A stretch of DNA of 28,067 bases from CAUZIR01 sp034421295 (lineage in GTDB: Bacteria > Chloroflexota > Dehalococcoidia > Lucifugimonadales > UBA2962): the NCBI GenBank assembly GCA_034421295.1, contig DAOUKM010000009.1, positions 1-28,067 of the forward strand, written 5' to 3'. Positions 8,284-16,861 of this stretch are shown one piece after another. Below the pieces are notes generated by a model. That model searched no databases. It was not told where the DNA came from and worked only from the letters and a program-made list of their open reading frames with translations. The translations under genes were made by a program, and so were the position numbers. Position 1 is the stretch's first letter. Every line of letters begins with the position of its first letter.

Positions 8284-8397
8284 ATGAGGGCCGCTGAAAC
8301 TGTACTGAACGCCATCCGCGATCGCGGAACACGAGGATTGCCGCTGGAGGACGTCTACCGGCGACTCCCAGGCGGGCCTGGGCCGGTTGACCTTTAG
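8284..8397 (+). pseudogene. N-terminal remnant of a group II intron reverse transcriptase/maturase
   Basis: Thirty-seven codons from ATG 8284 to TAG 8397. The first 28 residues read AETVLNAIRDRG and GLPLEDVYRRL, which match the conserved N-terminus of group II intron-encoded reverse transcriptases (the family continues into a block like N-x-x-L-Y). After residue 28 the similarity stops and a stop codon follows. No reverse-transcriptase catalytic block (YADD) occurs downstream, so about 400 residues are missing. It is most likely the stub of an intron deleted in this lineage, or a fragment carried in by rearrangement. Confidence 0.6.
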
Positions 8398-8790
8398 AAT
8401 CCTGTGCGGCTGAGCGGGACTTCATACTGGAAAATCCCATCTGGCCGTAAGGTCAATTTTCGGCCTTTCGGCAAGGCATGTTTGGGCGAATTGGGCCGGA
8501 TCGCCAGCAAGCAATCCACTTGACGCGACGTCATTTTTTAATGGAAGGTATCGCAATTGGCCAAGCGGTTAGACGGCCATGAAGAGAGGGACGGCCTGCG
8601 GTCGGAGAAAGACCACCCCGGGCCGTATGGTGTAGGGGCGAGTCTCCCTCAAGGAGGACTGCCTCGCGCTCTTTGCGGCCATCCGATGGAGCGCAAGACC
8701 GGCATCGCTCCCGTCAAGAGGGTTGGGGCAGTGTAGCGCCAGACGGCCCCAACATAGAGATTAATGCGGACCACTGAGTAGGGTCAGGCC
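8398..8790 (+). promoter_or_regulatory. Structured leader upstream of the first NCS2-like permease
   Basis: No gene is visible. Between 8558 and 8753 there are four hairpins: TGGCC 8558-8562 with GGCCA 8575-8579; ACGGCC 8591-8596 with GGCCGT 8621-8626, enclosing GGTC 8600-8603 with GACC 8611-8614; GCGAG 8638-8642 with CTCGC 8663-8667 and an inner CTCC/GGAG stem; and GTTGGGGC 8722-8729 with GCCCCAAC 8746-8753. The last ends 37 bases before the permease start. This may be a cis-regulatory RNA or leftover group II intron structure, given the maturase stub just upstream. I could not match it to a known riboswitch. Confidence 0.4.
8521..8539 (+). terminator. Weak candidate Rho-independent terminator
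   Basis: A 5-bp stem TGACG/CGTCA with a CGA loop is followed directly by six T. The stem is short for a terminator, so this is tentative. It would separate the maturase stub from the hairpin-rich leader. Confidence 0.3.
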
Positions 8791-10527
8791 TTGGGATCCA
8801 AAAGCGAAGACGTACGCTACGAGCCAGATGAGAATCCTCCCCCTCCTGTAACCCTTGGTGCGGGCCTGCAGGCGGCCATCATCATAGTGGCGCCGGTGGT
8901 GCTGACCGTGGTCATTGTGGCCCGGATCGCTGAGCAGCCCGAAAGCTACATCTCATGGGGTGTCTTCGCGGCGCTGCTAGTCAGTGGCATCACTACGATC
9001 CTCCAAGCCGTGCGGGTGGGGCGAGTCGGGGCTGGACATGTCCTGATCATGGGCACGTCGGGAGCATTCATAGCCGTGTGCGTTGCGGCCCTGATGGAGG
9101 CCGGCCCCTCCACGATGGCGAGCCTCATTCTGGTCTCCTCCCTGATTCAATTCCTGCTGGCTGCCCGGCTTTCCCTGCTGCGCAGGATATTCACCCCGGT
9201 GGTGTCGGGGACCGTGATCATGCTGATCGCCGCCACGGTCATGCCGGTGATATTCGACACCCTGCATGAGGTACCGGAAGGGGTATCCAGCGCGGCAGCC
9301 CCTGCCTCTGCCCTCACGACCCTGGTGGTGGTGGCGGCGCTGGTGCTGCGGGGGCCACCGGCATGGCGCCTCTGGTCTCCGGTCATTGGCATAGTGGCTG
9401 GCAGCGCGGTGGCCGCACCGTTCGGCCTGTACGACTTCGATCAGATACTGGACGCAGCCTGGGTGAGCGCGCCGCTGGGCTCATGGCCGGGGCTGGATGT
9501 CACACCCGGCGCCGAGTTCTGGGCGCTGCTGCCCGCCTTCGTGGTCGTCACCCTTGTCGGCGCGATCGAGACCATCGGCGACGGCGTGGCCATACAACGC
9601 GTGTCTCGGCGCAGGCCACGGGCGACGGACTTTCGGGTGGTGCAGGGCGCGCTCAACGCGGACGGGATGGGTAATCTGCTATCCGGCATCGGGGGCACGC
9701 TGCCGAACACGACCTACTCGTCCAGCATCTCACTGGCCGAGGTTACGGGCATCGGAGCAAGGCGGGTGGGCATCGTCATCGGCGTTATCTTCTTGGCAGT
9801 GGCCTTCTTGCCCAAGTTTACGGCTGTGGTGATCGCCATCCCGGCCCCAGTGGCCGCCGCATACCTGACCGTTCTGATCGGCATGCTCTTCGTGCAGGGC
9901 ATGAAGATCGTCGTTCAGGACGGAGTTGATCACAGGAAAGCCATCGTCGCGGGTCTTTCCTTCTGGATAGGCACGGGATTTCAGAACGGATGGATATTCC
10001 CCGACCTGTTGGGAGATGGATTTCTGGCAGTGCTCCTGGGCAACGGCATGACCTCCGGTGCCATGGTGGCTGTCCTCATGATGCTGCTGCTGGAGCTGAC
10101 GGGACCAAGGCGCGAGCGGCTGCGAGTTCCGCTGGACATCGATACCCTGCCGCAGCTGCAGGATTTTCTCAGTGGCTTCGCCAAGAGAGCAGGATGGAAT
10201 GCCGCATCGGCGGAGCGGCTTGAGCTTGTCGGGGAGGAGACCCTGATCAGCATGCTATCGGAGAACGAGGAGGGTCCGGAAACGGACCAACCGCGACACT
10301 TGGTCGTCAGCGCCAGGGCCGGGGGAGGTGGGGCGGAACTGGAGTTCGTGTCTGCGGCAGGGGAAGAGAACCTGGAGGACCGCCTGGCGTACCTGGGAGA
10401 GAAGCCAGATATCCAGGACACCCGAGAGATCTCCTTCCGCCTGCTGCATCACTTCGCGTCCTCGGTCCGTCACCAGAAGTACCACGGCGTGGACATAGTC
10501 ACTGTACAGGTGGAAGGGTCGCGCTGA
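8791..10527 (+). CDS. NCS2-family permease fused to an RsbW-like C-terminal domain (copy 1)
   Basis: A 578-residue protein. Residues about 20-440 form a multi-helix NCS2 (xanthine/uracil permease, SLC23-like) core: GLQAAI in helix 1, SGITTILQ, the helix-8 motif GAIETIGD with the substrate/proton glutamate Glu260, LNADGMGNLLSGIGGTLP, and TGIGARRVG, followed by LPKF and IPAPV. The canonical helix-10 sequence (QNxG or GENxG) is replaced by SSIS at 311-314, so the substrate may not be a usual nucleobase. Residues about 445-578 are soluble and resemble an anti-sigma/histidine-kinase ATPase fold: LELVGEE (477-483) where the N-box helix would be, alternating strands, then SFRLLHHFASSVRHQKYHG. The N-box Asn and glycine boxes are missing, so ATP binding is doubtful. 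The start is TTG; alignment of the N-terminus with copy 2 (YEPDE in both) supports it. Confidence 0.82.
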   Translation: MGSKSEDVRYEPDENPPPPVTLGAGLQAAIIIVAPVVLTVVIVARIAEQPESYISWGVFAALLVSGITTILQAVRVGRVGAGHVLIMGTSGAFIAVCVAALMEAGPSTMASLILVSSLIQFLLAARLSLLRRIFTPVVSGTVIMLIAATVMPVIFDTLHEVPEGVSSAAAPASALTTLVVVAALVLRGPPAWRLWSPVIGIVAGSAVAAPFGLYDFDQILDAAWVSAPLGSWPGLDVTPGAEFWALLPAFVVVTLVGAIETIGDGVAIQRVSRRRPRATDFRVVQGALNADGMGNLLSGIGGTLPNTTYSSSISLAEVTGIGARRVGIVIGVIFLAVAFLPKFTAVVIAIPAPVAAAYLTVLIGMLFVQGMKIVVQDGVDHRKAIVAGLSFWIGTGFQNGWIFPDLLGDGFLAVLLGNGMTSGAMVAVLMMLLLELTGPRRERLRVPLDIDTLPQLQDFLSGFAKRAGWNAASAERLELVGEETLISMLSENEEGPETDQPRHLVVSARAGGGGAELEFVSAAGEENLEDRLAYLGEKPDIQDTREISFRLLHHFASSVRHQKYHGVDIVTVQVEGSR

Positions 10528-10877
10528 CCTCAGACGCAGGCTGTGTGGGCTCGTCGATTCGCGGGCAGGTGCAATAGCGGTGACGTCCGCCCCCCCAAGC
10601 GTTCGTCACATCTCGGCAAGCGAGAGCCTGCGCGGTGCCCGGTGAAGATATGCCCAGGCGCACGGGCGCTGCCGCCCGGCTCGCTCAGAGGGTCGCCGAG
10701 TGTCCCGGACGGATCCCCTCCACATGAGGTGTGCACGTGTCAGCACCGGCGGGCCTGTCGATTGCGACCCGAACTGAGCCGGAAAACCAGATGGCGACAA
10801 GATCGATGCGTGACCTGGCCTTAGCCGATCCGCCTGCAGGCCATGCATGGGGCCTAGGGCGACGGTCCCTGCATCGC
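10528..10877. other. 350-base convergent intergenic region
   Basis: This lies between the permease stop and the end of the minus-strand Rieske gene. The open frames here are Arg/Gly/Pro-rich without motifs. I see no clear bidirectional terminator or repeat. Confidence 0.5.
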
Positions 10878-12626
10878 CTAGTGGTCTTCTTTGAAGATCT
10901 CGTCCCCGCGCTGGAGGCGCACTGCGATGTTGAAGGTCTGATTTACCGCTCTGGGCGTCGGGTAATGAGCGGCCAGGAACCTGGCCGCGCCGACGAGTAC
11001 GTGCCGGGCCGCGTCGGTTCCCATGCGCGCCTGGTATTGTCGGAGCGCGGCGTCGACGATCTGGAAGTGATGAAAGGTCGAGTCCTCCCTTAGCATGGCG
11101 TGGGCAAGCACCGGGAGGAGCCCCTCAGGGGACTTCGAGGCTGTCATGTAGTCGGTCACGAGTCCCGCCACCTGTTCCACCTGTTGCTGCGAGTCCATCG
11201 TCTCAAGGAGTCTGGCTCCGATGTCGTCCGGGGACCGGGTGCCGTCCGGCTCGGGAATTCGCTGGGCGGGCATGTTCAGGAAGCGATCGAGGTAGATGCT
11301 GATCGCAGTATCGAAGACGGCGCGGAGGAGCTCGATCGACGGGGCGCGTTTCAGGGCCTGATCCAGAGCGTTGGCGGCGGTAAGGGTATTGTGAACGGTG
11401 TCCCAGTCGCCGAACTCGTTCGAGGTGTGGAACCGGGCCATTCTGAGGAACGCGGCGTAGGCAACCGCGCTGCCGAGCTGCCCGGCAGTTGCGCCCTCCC
11501 GAACTGCGGTCTGCAACTCCCTAAGCGTTGCTCCCGGATCGTCGGCCAGTATCGTATCGACCAGAGTTCGCTCCCCATCCCAGTCTCCCCTCACGCCAGC
11601 GCCCTGGCGCCAGAGCTCGGGCAGTGCGCTGCGGGCCTCCCAGACCATCGCGGACAGGTCGATGGGGTTTCGCCAGGAATTGAGTTCCTCGCTGCGGCGC
11701 GCCGTGGCGATGCCGTGTACGAGGCTGGTGAGCACCTGGCCCGCGTGCTCCCAGCCGATGTGGTCGAGCAGTTCGAACGCCTTGTTGCAAAAGTCCAGGA
11801 CGTGGCCGGCGTCAAGGTAGATCCGGTCAGTCGCCGCCGCGAAGACCATGTCGGCTATCTCAAGGGAGGGTATGCCGAGATGGATCGCCGTGCGCAGACA
11901 CCGCTCGGCGCCCTCATCGTCCCGTACCTCGATGAAGCTGCGGAACCATCCCTTAAAGGCCTCGGGGCGGCTCTCTGCTGTGGGCAGAGGATCGACCAGG
12001 AAACGGGGAGGCCTTCCGGCGCACTCGGCGGCCACCTGTCTAATGCCCTGGTAGAGGGCGAGTGGTCGGTCGTCGGGGTACAGGTGGGGGAGTATGTTTG
12101 CCGAGCAGGTCATCATCGTCAGGGCCTGTCCCCAGCCGCGATCCGAGTAGGTTGTCCCGAACTTGGCGCCGATGGTCAATGGCGTCCGGTAGTCGGCGGG
12201 TGAGGAGCTTAGCCCGAGGACGGACTTGGCGATCACCAGCCGGATGTTGTGCTCCATGCCGTCCTTGAGGCGGCTCGACCACCTCTCGACCGGATCGGCC
12301 TGCGGCGGGCTGGGGTCCACCCAGACGCGGCCCCCCGACACCGTGACGGGGAAGGATCCAACGTCGTCGGCGAAGGGGTCGAAGGTGCCGCCGCTGTACA
12401 GGTCGAACCTGGCGTGGTGCCAGTGGCAGGTAAGGATTCCGTTGCTGACTGTGCCCCTTTCGAGCGGGAAACCCATGTGGGGACACCGATTATCGACCGC
12501 GGCGAATCGGTCGCCGACGGCGAACACAGCGATGGCATGTCCACCGCCGGTCACAACCGTGCATCCCCGGGCCCGCACCTGTTCGACAGTCCCGGCGCTG
12601 AGCAGCCGTTCGGTGGTCCTGGTCAT
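10878..12626 (-). CDS. Rieske [2Fe-2S] protein with a long helical C-terminal domain
   Basis: From ATG 12626, preceded by GGGAGG at 7 bases, the product has 582 residues. An upstream ATG in the same frame (12746) gives 40 more residues that look non-protein-like. Residues about 5-105 form a Rieske ferredoxin-type domain with both cluster motifs, CPH at 48-50 and CHWH at 67-70, plus the FDLYSGG strand; it binds a [2Fe-2S] cluster with two Cys and two His. The remaining ~460 residues are predicted helical and rich in His, for example RFHTSNEFGDWDTVHNT and STFHHF. I see no non-haem iron 2-His-1-carboxylate facial triad of a ring-hydroxylating oxygenase at the usual place, and the length and sequence do not match those alpha subunits. 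A questin-oxidase-like helical domain is one possibility; I am not sure of it. A redox enzyme is likely, but the substrate is unknown. Confidence 0.85.
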   Translation of the reverse strand: MTRTTERLLSAGTVEQVRARGCTVVTGGGHAIAVFAVGDRFAAVDNRCPHMGFPLERGTVSNGILTCHWHHARFDLYSGGTFDPFADDVGSFPVTVSGGRVWVDPSPPQADPVERWSSRLKDGMEHNIRLVIAKSVLGLSSSPADYRTPLTIGAKFGTTYSDRGWGQALTMMTCSANILPHLYPDDRPLALYQGIRQVAAECAGRPPRFLVDPLPTAESRPEAFKGWFRSFIEVRDDEGAERCLRTAIHLGIPSLEIADMVFAAATDRIYLDAGHVLDFCNKAFELLDHIGWEHAGQVLTSLVHGIATARRSEELNSWRNPIDLSAMVWEARSALPELWRQGAGVRGDWDGERTLVDTILADDPGATLRELQTAVREGATAGQLGSAVAYAAFLRMARFHTSNEFGDWDTVHNTLTAANALDQALKRAPSIELLRAVFDTAISIYLDRFLNMPAQRIPEPDGTRSPDDIGARLLETMDSQQQVEQVAGLVTDYMTASKSPEGLLPVLAHAMLREDSTFHHFQIVDAALRQYQARMGTDAARHVLVGAARFLAAHYPTPRAVNQTFNIAVRLQRGDEIFKEDH

Positions 12627-12996
12627 TGGACGCCTCCCGGTAGATTGAGGTGGACGGGAATCTTCCTTCAGGATAGCACTGACCATTAGGGCGCCCTTTA
12701 ACGCAGCCACTGGAGGCGAAGACGCTGCAGTAATGCATCCATCCACCGGCAGGACTAGGATTCGCGGAAGCGGTCAAGTGCCTCGCAGCGACTGGCGCCA
12801 GCGCACAGGCTTGACTGGCCACATCTACTCGGCCCGGGAAGTCTGGTGGGGAGATTGACCAAGAAGGCGAGGAAGGTGAACTGAGCCAGTAGACCGTCGG
12901 ATGATTTGTCCTACTTGGTCGGAGGAGAGAGCCTCTACGGCACCGGGTTCGATCTCGTGGTGGGCCCAGGCCGGTTGATCGACCCGGGGCGTGCTG
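12627..12996. other. 370-base intergenic region between two minus-strand genes
   Basis: It contains the upstream region of the Rieske gene. No terminator with a T-tract, repeat or RNA gene was found. The size suggests the Rieske gene has its own promoter, separate from the PHP hydrolase gene. Confidence 0.45.
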
Positions 12997-15516
12997 CTAG
13001 CGGCGCATCCGCTCGCGGATCGCCTCCTTCGCCTCCAGGAACGGCCGACGCAGGTAGGCCAGGTGATCGGCCTCGCCGTGGTGGTGGGTCACGGTCCCGG
13101 GCAAGTGTCTGGCGGCGACTTCGCCAACGTACCCCATGGCACCGTCTATCATCGTGAGCATGTACTCTGCCACCTCGCTGTCGAACATTCGCCACTCGCC
13201 GCCGCAGGCCACGTAGATGGGCGAGGTGTGGGCGAAGATGCCCCTGCTCCAGACGTCGTAGTACTGAACAGGGTCAAAGTAGTCCGCCGCACCACAGCGC
13301 GCCGCCAGCCAGGTGTGGCCATCCACGTAGATCCGCTCCCTGAGCGAGAGCCTGCGTCCCACCCGCGACTCGGTGGAGGCCACCACCCGTCCCTGCTTTA
13401 CGATCTGCAGGCTGTGCAGCGGCAGGATGGACTCGGCCCAGGCCTCCACCTCCACCGTGCCCGGCCCCGGTAGAGCCACCGTGTCCCCCACGCGGCGCCC
13501 GTCCACCTTGAAATCCATCATCGGCCCGCCGCTGGCGATGGTGCGTCCGCTGGCCACGCTCTTGCACCAGTTCTCGTAGGTGAACTCCTGGTCCTCCGGT
13601 ATATAGGCGTACGTGCGATACATGCCCACGGGAACGTCGTTGCTCATCTTGTCGGTGCCTGCAACGAGGGGAACCCTGTAGCCGCCATTGAGATAGCGAT
13701 AGTACTCGACGTGGTTGTACTGCTCGTGACGAATCATCTCCACAGCGTCTACTCGACCCGTCGCGATGAGCGCCGCCTGCTCCCCGTAGGGCATGGGGAA
13801 GTGGGGGATGATCACGGTGCCTCCCTGTGCGTGTGCCGTGTCCGCCCAGTGGCTCATCACGGTCTCCATCGTTCCACCCAGCTCACCCTCGCTTGGCCCG
13901 TCGCTCGCCCAGGGCATCACCGGGCTCTTAAGGCCCCACAGGAGCATGTGTCCCATGAAGTGCTGGCGGTTCTCCTGGGAGACGTACACGATATTGTCGC
14001 CCCTGCGACTGATGCTGGGACCACCGGTGAACTCCTCGATACTCGTGAAAAGGCTCCCCCACTGGGCCTGGAGGAGGTTTACGACGTTCAGGTCCTCCGC
14101 CTGGGATTCGATGTGACTGCCCTGGGTTGACAGGAAGTGGACATGGGAGTCACCGCTGTACCAGCCCCTCCTGTTCATGTCGATCCACCGCTTGACCCGC
14201 AGGGTGAGCTCCCGCTGTCCGGGCTCGATCTTCACCCTGGTGCGCAGCGGCTCGTACTCGGGGCCCCTGGCCACGTCAACCAGGACGTCGCCCCTGGGCA
14301 GCCATCCCTCGCACGTCCCATCGATGTAGGCATATGTGATCTGGCCTAGCCGCACGTCGCCTCCCACGTCGACGTGCCACGTGTCGAGGTTTGAGTTGAC
14401 GTGGTTGTGGTGGCCATGCGGCTGGTACGGTATTCCGTCCGGCGACCGGAAGTGGACCCTGCATGCCACGGGCCTGTTCGTGTCATCATCCAGCACGGTG
14501 ACGCGGACCCAGTTCCGGCCGCGGTCCGCCAGTTCCAGGCGCAAGCCAGGGGTCGAGACGGCGCCCTTCTTCTCGACGTCGCCCCATCGCGCCTTGCCAA
14601 CCTCCACGCCGTCCTGTTTGACGGTCACCGTGGCGGAAGGTATGGCCGCGATCTCCACGTATGCCGGAGAAGAGACGGTACTCTGCGGCCCTCCAAAGCC
14701 CTTCAGGTCCGAACCCAGGAACTCTTCCTCCGACGCCTCCGGTAGAGTCTGCGGGTGGGTCGCGACCCCCCGATCTACCTCCACATGCAGATCGAGCGCG
14801 AGGCGATGCCGCTGACCCCCCAGCGCGGAGTCCGGCGGCTTTTCCAGTTGCTTAGGGTTCGTTAAGACGATGCGGGCCTCTCGCTTACCCTGCCGAACGA
14901 AGGGGTGCTCGTCCAGGTGTCCGAGTGTGATTCCGGCGATGATGAACGCCGGTCCCCTGGGCACTATCTCGATGGACTCGATCATGCGACCGGGGTAGGG
15001 ATTCTGCCAGGACCAAAGAAGGTATGAGGCGGCTCTGCGGTGGACAGCCTCCGTCTGTCGTTCTCCCGCCAGATCCCATCCTTCTTGCGATCCTCCGTAG
15101 CAGGGAAGAAGCAGATCGTTACGGTCGCTGACTGCCAGAAACGGCTCGAACCGGTCGCTGGACACTGTACCGATCTCGAACCGCTCCCGGACGGGTACCC
15201 GCACCTCGCCGGCACCCGAGACGTGAAACACATACTCGGCCACGAGCTTCCCCACCATCCCTCCCCGCATCAGTTCTGACCGTTGCAGACGGTGGGCGAA
15301 TATCACTCGTCGCGCCGCTTTCGTGATCTGGATGGCCACCCGCTCAGAGTCGCCGTCCAATGCGAGGATGCAGTTGTCCGAAGCGTCGTCGCTGCCCACC
15401 AGGAATGGCAGTCCCCGAAGGGACTGGCGCCCCAACAGGGCCTTTCCGCCCTCGCCCAAGGCCTCTGGCCCGGCGTTACACCAGCTAGATAGGTCGACAG
15501 GCTCGTAGTCCAGCAT
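12997..15516 (-). CDS. CehA/McbA-like PHP-domain metallohydrolase
   Basis: From ATG 15516 the product has 839 residues. An upstream ATG at 15633 adds 39 residues of low plausibility, and LDYEPVDLSSWCN is a more natural N-terminus. Domain order: an N-terminal ~280-residue beta-rich region; a carboxypeptidase-regulatory-like beta sandwich around 330-440 (RVTVLDDDTNRPVACRVHF); then the PHP-type metal site, opened by GDSHVHF with Asp456, His458 and His460, followed by IIPHFPMPYG, a GTDK motif and a C-terminal beta region. The CehA/McbA family hydrolyses esters such as the carbamate carbaryl, but the family is broad and the substrate here is unknown. No signal peptide is evident. It is divergent from the 2-hydroxyacid dehydrogenase. 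Confidence 0.85.
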   Translation of the reverse strand: MLDYEPVDLSSWCNAGPEALGEGGKALLGRQSLRGLPFLVGSDDASDNCILALDGDSERVAIQITKAARRVIFAHRLQRSELMRGGMVGKLVAEYVFHVSGAGEVRVPVRERFEIGTVSSDRFEPFLAVSDRNDLLLPCYGGSQEGWDLAGERQTEAVHRRAASYLLWSWQNPYPGRMIESIEIVPRGPAFIIAGITLGHLDEHPFVRQGKREARIVLTNPKQLEKPPDSALGGQRHRLALDLHVEVDRGVATHPQTLPEASEEEFLGSDLKGFGGPQSTVSSPAYVEIAAIPSATVTVKQDGVEVGKARWGDVEKKGAVSTPGLRLELADRGRNWVRVTVLDDDTNRPVACRVHFRSPDGIPYQPHGHHNHVNSNLDTWHVDVGGDVRLGQITYAYIDGTCEGWLPRGDVLVDVARGPEYEPLRTRVKIEPGQRELTLRVKRWIDMNRRGWYSGDSHVHFLSTQGSHIESQAEDLNVVNLLQAQWGSLFTSIEEFTGGPSISRRGDNIVYVSQENRQHFMGHMLLWGLKSPVMPWASDGPSEGELGGTMETVMSHWADTAHAQGGTVIIPHFPMPYGEQAALIATGRVDAVEMIRHEQYNHVEYYRYLNGGYRVPLVAGTDKMSNDVPVGMYRTYAYIPEDQEFTYENWCKSVASGRTIASGGPMMDFKVDGRRVGDTVALPGPGTVEVEAWAESILPLHSLQIVKQGRVVASTESRVGRRLSLRERIYVDGHTWLAARCGAADYFDPVQYYDVWSRGIFAHTSPIYVACGGEWRMFDSEVAEYMLTMIDGAMGYVGEVAARHLPGTVTHHHGEADHLAYLRRPFLEAKEAIRERMRR

Positions 15517-15889
15517 CGCCTTGGGCTCACTCCCCCAGCCCGCCGCCTTTGCGGAGAGCGCTATCGAAGTCCCGATCCGCCGAGGTAAGTGGCGGTGATT
15601 ATAGACCGATACCCGTATAAGCAGAGTAGCCACAGTCGCATTGAGCGGCCATGCGGTCGTGTCCGCTGCGATGCCCCTTACGACGGGCTCGACCTCCCCG
15701 ACCTGTCAAGGTGGAATTGGGACGTTGGTGTGCCGCACCCCAACCATCGGTCGAGGTCTGTGGATTGGCGGACAACTGGCCTTCTTGCACCCGGAATCCT
15801 GGTGGACCCAGGCCGTGGGAGGCGGCTTTGACAGCCTACCGGCGCCTCCATACACTGGCCGCCAGTCCACTCTGAAGGGAATGTCCGGT
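15517..15889. other. Divergent promoter region between PHP hydrolase and dehydrogenase
   Basis: About 370 bases separate the two chosen starts. Frames extend into it from both genes, but the extensions do not resemble either family, so I treat it as regulatory. I did not find a convincing paired -35/-10 or operator. Confidence 0.45.
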
Positions 15890-16861
15890 ATGGGGTTCAA
15901 GCTGGTGATCCTGCCGCCCGACGGTCTCGGCGATTCTTCCTCCGTAGACACTTGGCCCGGGAGGCTCAGGGAGGCCGTACCCGGCATCGAGGTCACGCTC
16001 TGCAGGTCTCTGGGGGAGGCGATGGAGAGCATAGTGGACGCGGACGCCGCATTTGGGAACATCGTGCCCGAGCTGTTTGAGCGGGCGAGAAAGCTCCGCT
16101 GGATAGCATGTCCTCAGGCCGGGCCAGACGCCGGGTACTACCACCAGGCACTGATCGACAGCGACGTCGTCGTCACCAACACTCGAGAGATCTACAACGA
16201 TCACATTGGATCGCACATCATGGCGCTGCTTTTGGCGTTCACCAAGGGGCTCCACATCTACGTGGCGCAGCAGCTGCGAGGGGAATGGAATCCGGCACAT
16301 TACCCCGCACACCTACCTGACTCGACGGCGATAGTTGTGGGGGTTGGTGGAATAGGGGCCGAAGCGGCGCGCCTCTGCGCCGAGTTCGGTATGACCGTAC
16401 TCGGAGTCGACCCGAGGCGGGAGGATATCCCGGTAGGTGTCGCGGAGTTGCACAGGCCGGGCGCCCTCGACGACGTGCTGCCTCGAGGTGACTTCGTGGT
16501 CGTGACCGTCCCGGAGACGCCGGAGACCCAAGGGATGTTCGGCGCCCGTCAGTTCAAGGCCATGAGGCGGACCGCTTTCTTGATCAACATTGGACGCGGA
16601 GCCACGGTGCTGCTCGACGATCTGGTGGAGGCCCTTAAGGAAGGGGAGATAGCCGGCGCTGGCCTGGACGTCTTCCAGGTCGAGCCGCTTCCGGCCGAGC
16701 ATCCACTCTGGCGGGCCCCTGGGGTCATCATCACTCCCCACGTAGCAGGCCTGGGACCCTATCTGGAGGAGAGGCGGATCGAGCTGTTCATCGACAACTG
16801 CGTGCGCTTCAATGAAGGGAGGCCTCTGAGGAACGTGGTCGACAAGGGACTCTGGTTCTGA
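15890..16861 (+). CDS. D-isomer-specific 2-hydroxyacid dehydrogenase family protein
   Basis: From ATG 15890, which is 9 bases after AAGGGA, the product has 323 residues, the family's usual length. The Rossmann motif GVGGIG is at 151-156 with Asp174 after the second strand, suggesting NAD(H). The catalytic set is present: Arg236 in INIGRG, Glu265 in VFQVEPLP and His284 in ITPHVAG. Such enzymes interconvert 2-hydroxy acids and 2-keto acids (glyoxylate/hydroxypyruvate, lactate or bulkier acids); the exact substrate cannot be read. The frame is open 83 codons upstream, but that part is unlike the family. It is divergent from the PHP hydrolase, so a shared catabolic role is possible. Confidence 0.92.
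   Translation: MGFKLVILPPDGLGDSSSVDTWPGRLREAVPGIEVTLCRSLGEAMESIVDADAAFGNIVPELFERARKLRWIACPQAGPDAGYYHQALIDSDVVVTNTREIYNDHIGSHIMALLLAFTKGLHIYVAQQLRGEWNPAHYPAHLPDSTAIVVGVGGIGAEAARLCAEFGMTVLGVDPRREDIPVGVAELHRPGALDDVLPRGDFVVVTVPETPETQGMFGARQFKAMRRTAFLINIGRGATVLLDDLVEALKEGEIAGAGLDVFQVEPLPAEHPLWRAPGVIITPHVAGLGPYLEERRIELFIDNCVRFNEGRPLRNVVDKGLWF

Noticed and set aside
8443..8470. GGCCG/CGGCC stem followed by TTT as a terminator
   Set aside because: The 5-bp stem has a 13-base loop and only three T follow; too weak to call.
8557..8620. tRNA-like D-arm sequence (GGCCAAGCGGTTAGAC) upstream of the permease
   Set aside because: No anticodon arm, T-arm or acceptor pairing can be built around it; better explained as part of the hairpin series in the leader.
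11100..12203. Plus-strand open frame of 367 codons opposite the Rieske gene
   Set aside because: The minus strand carries the Rieske cluster motifs and a good ribosome-binding site; the plus-strand frame has no recognisable domain.
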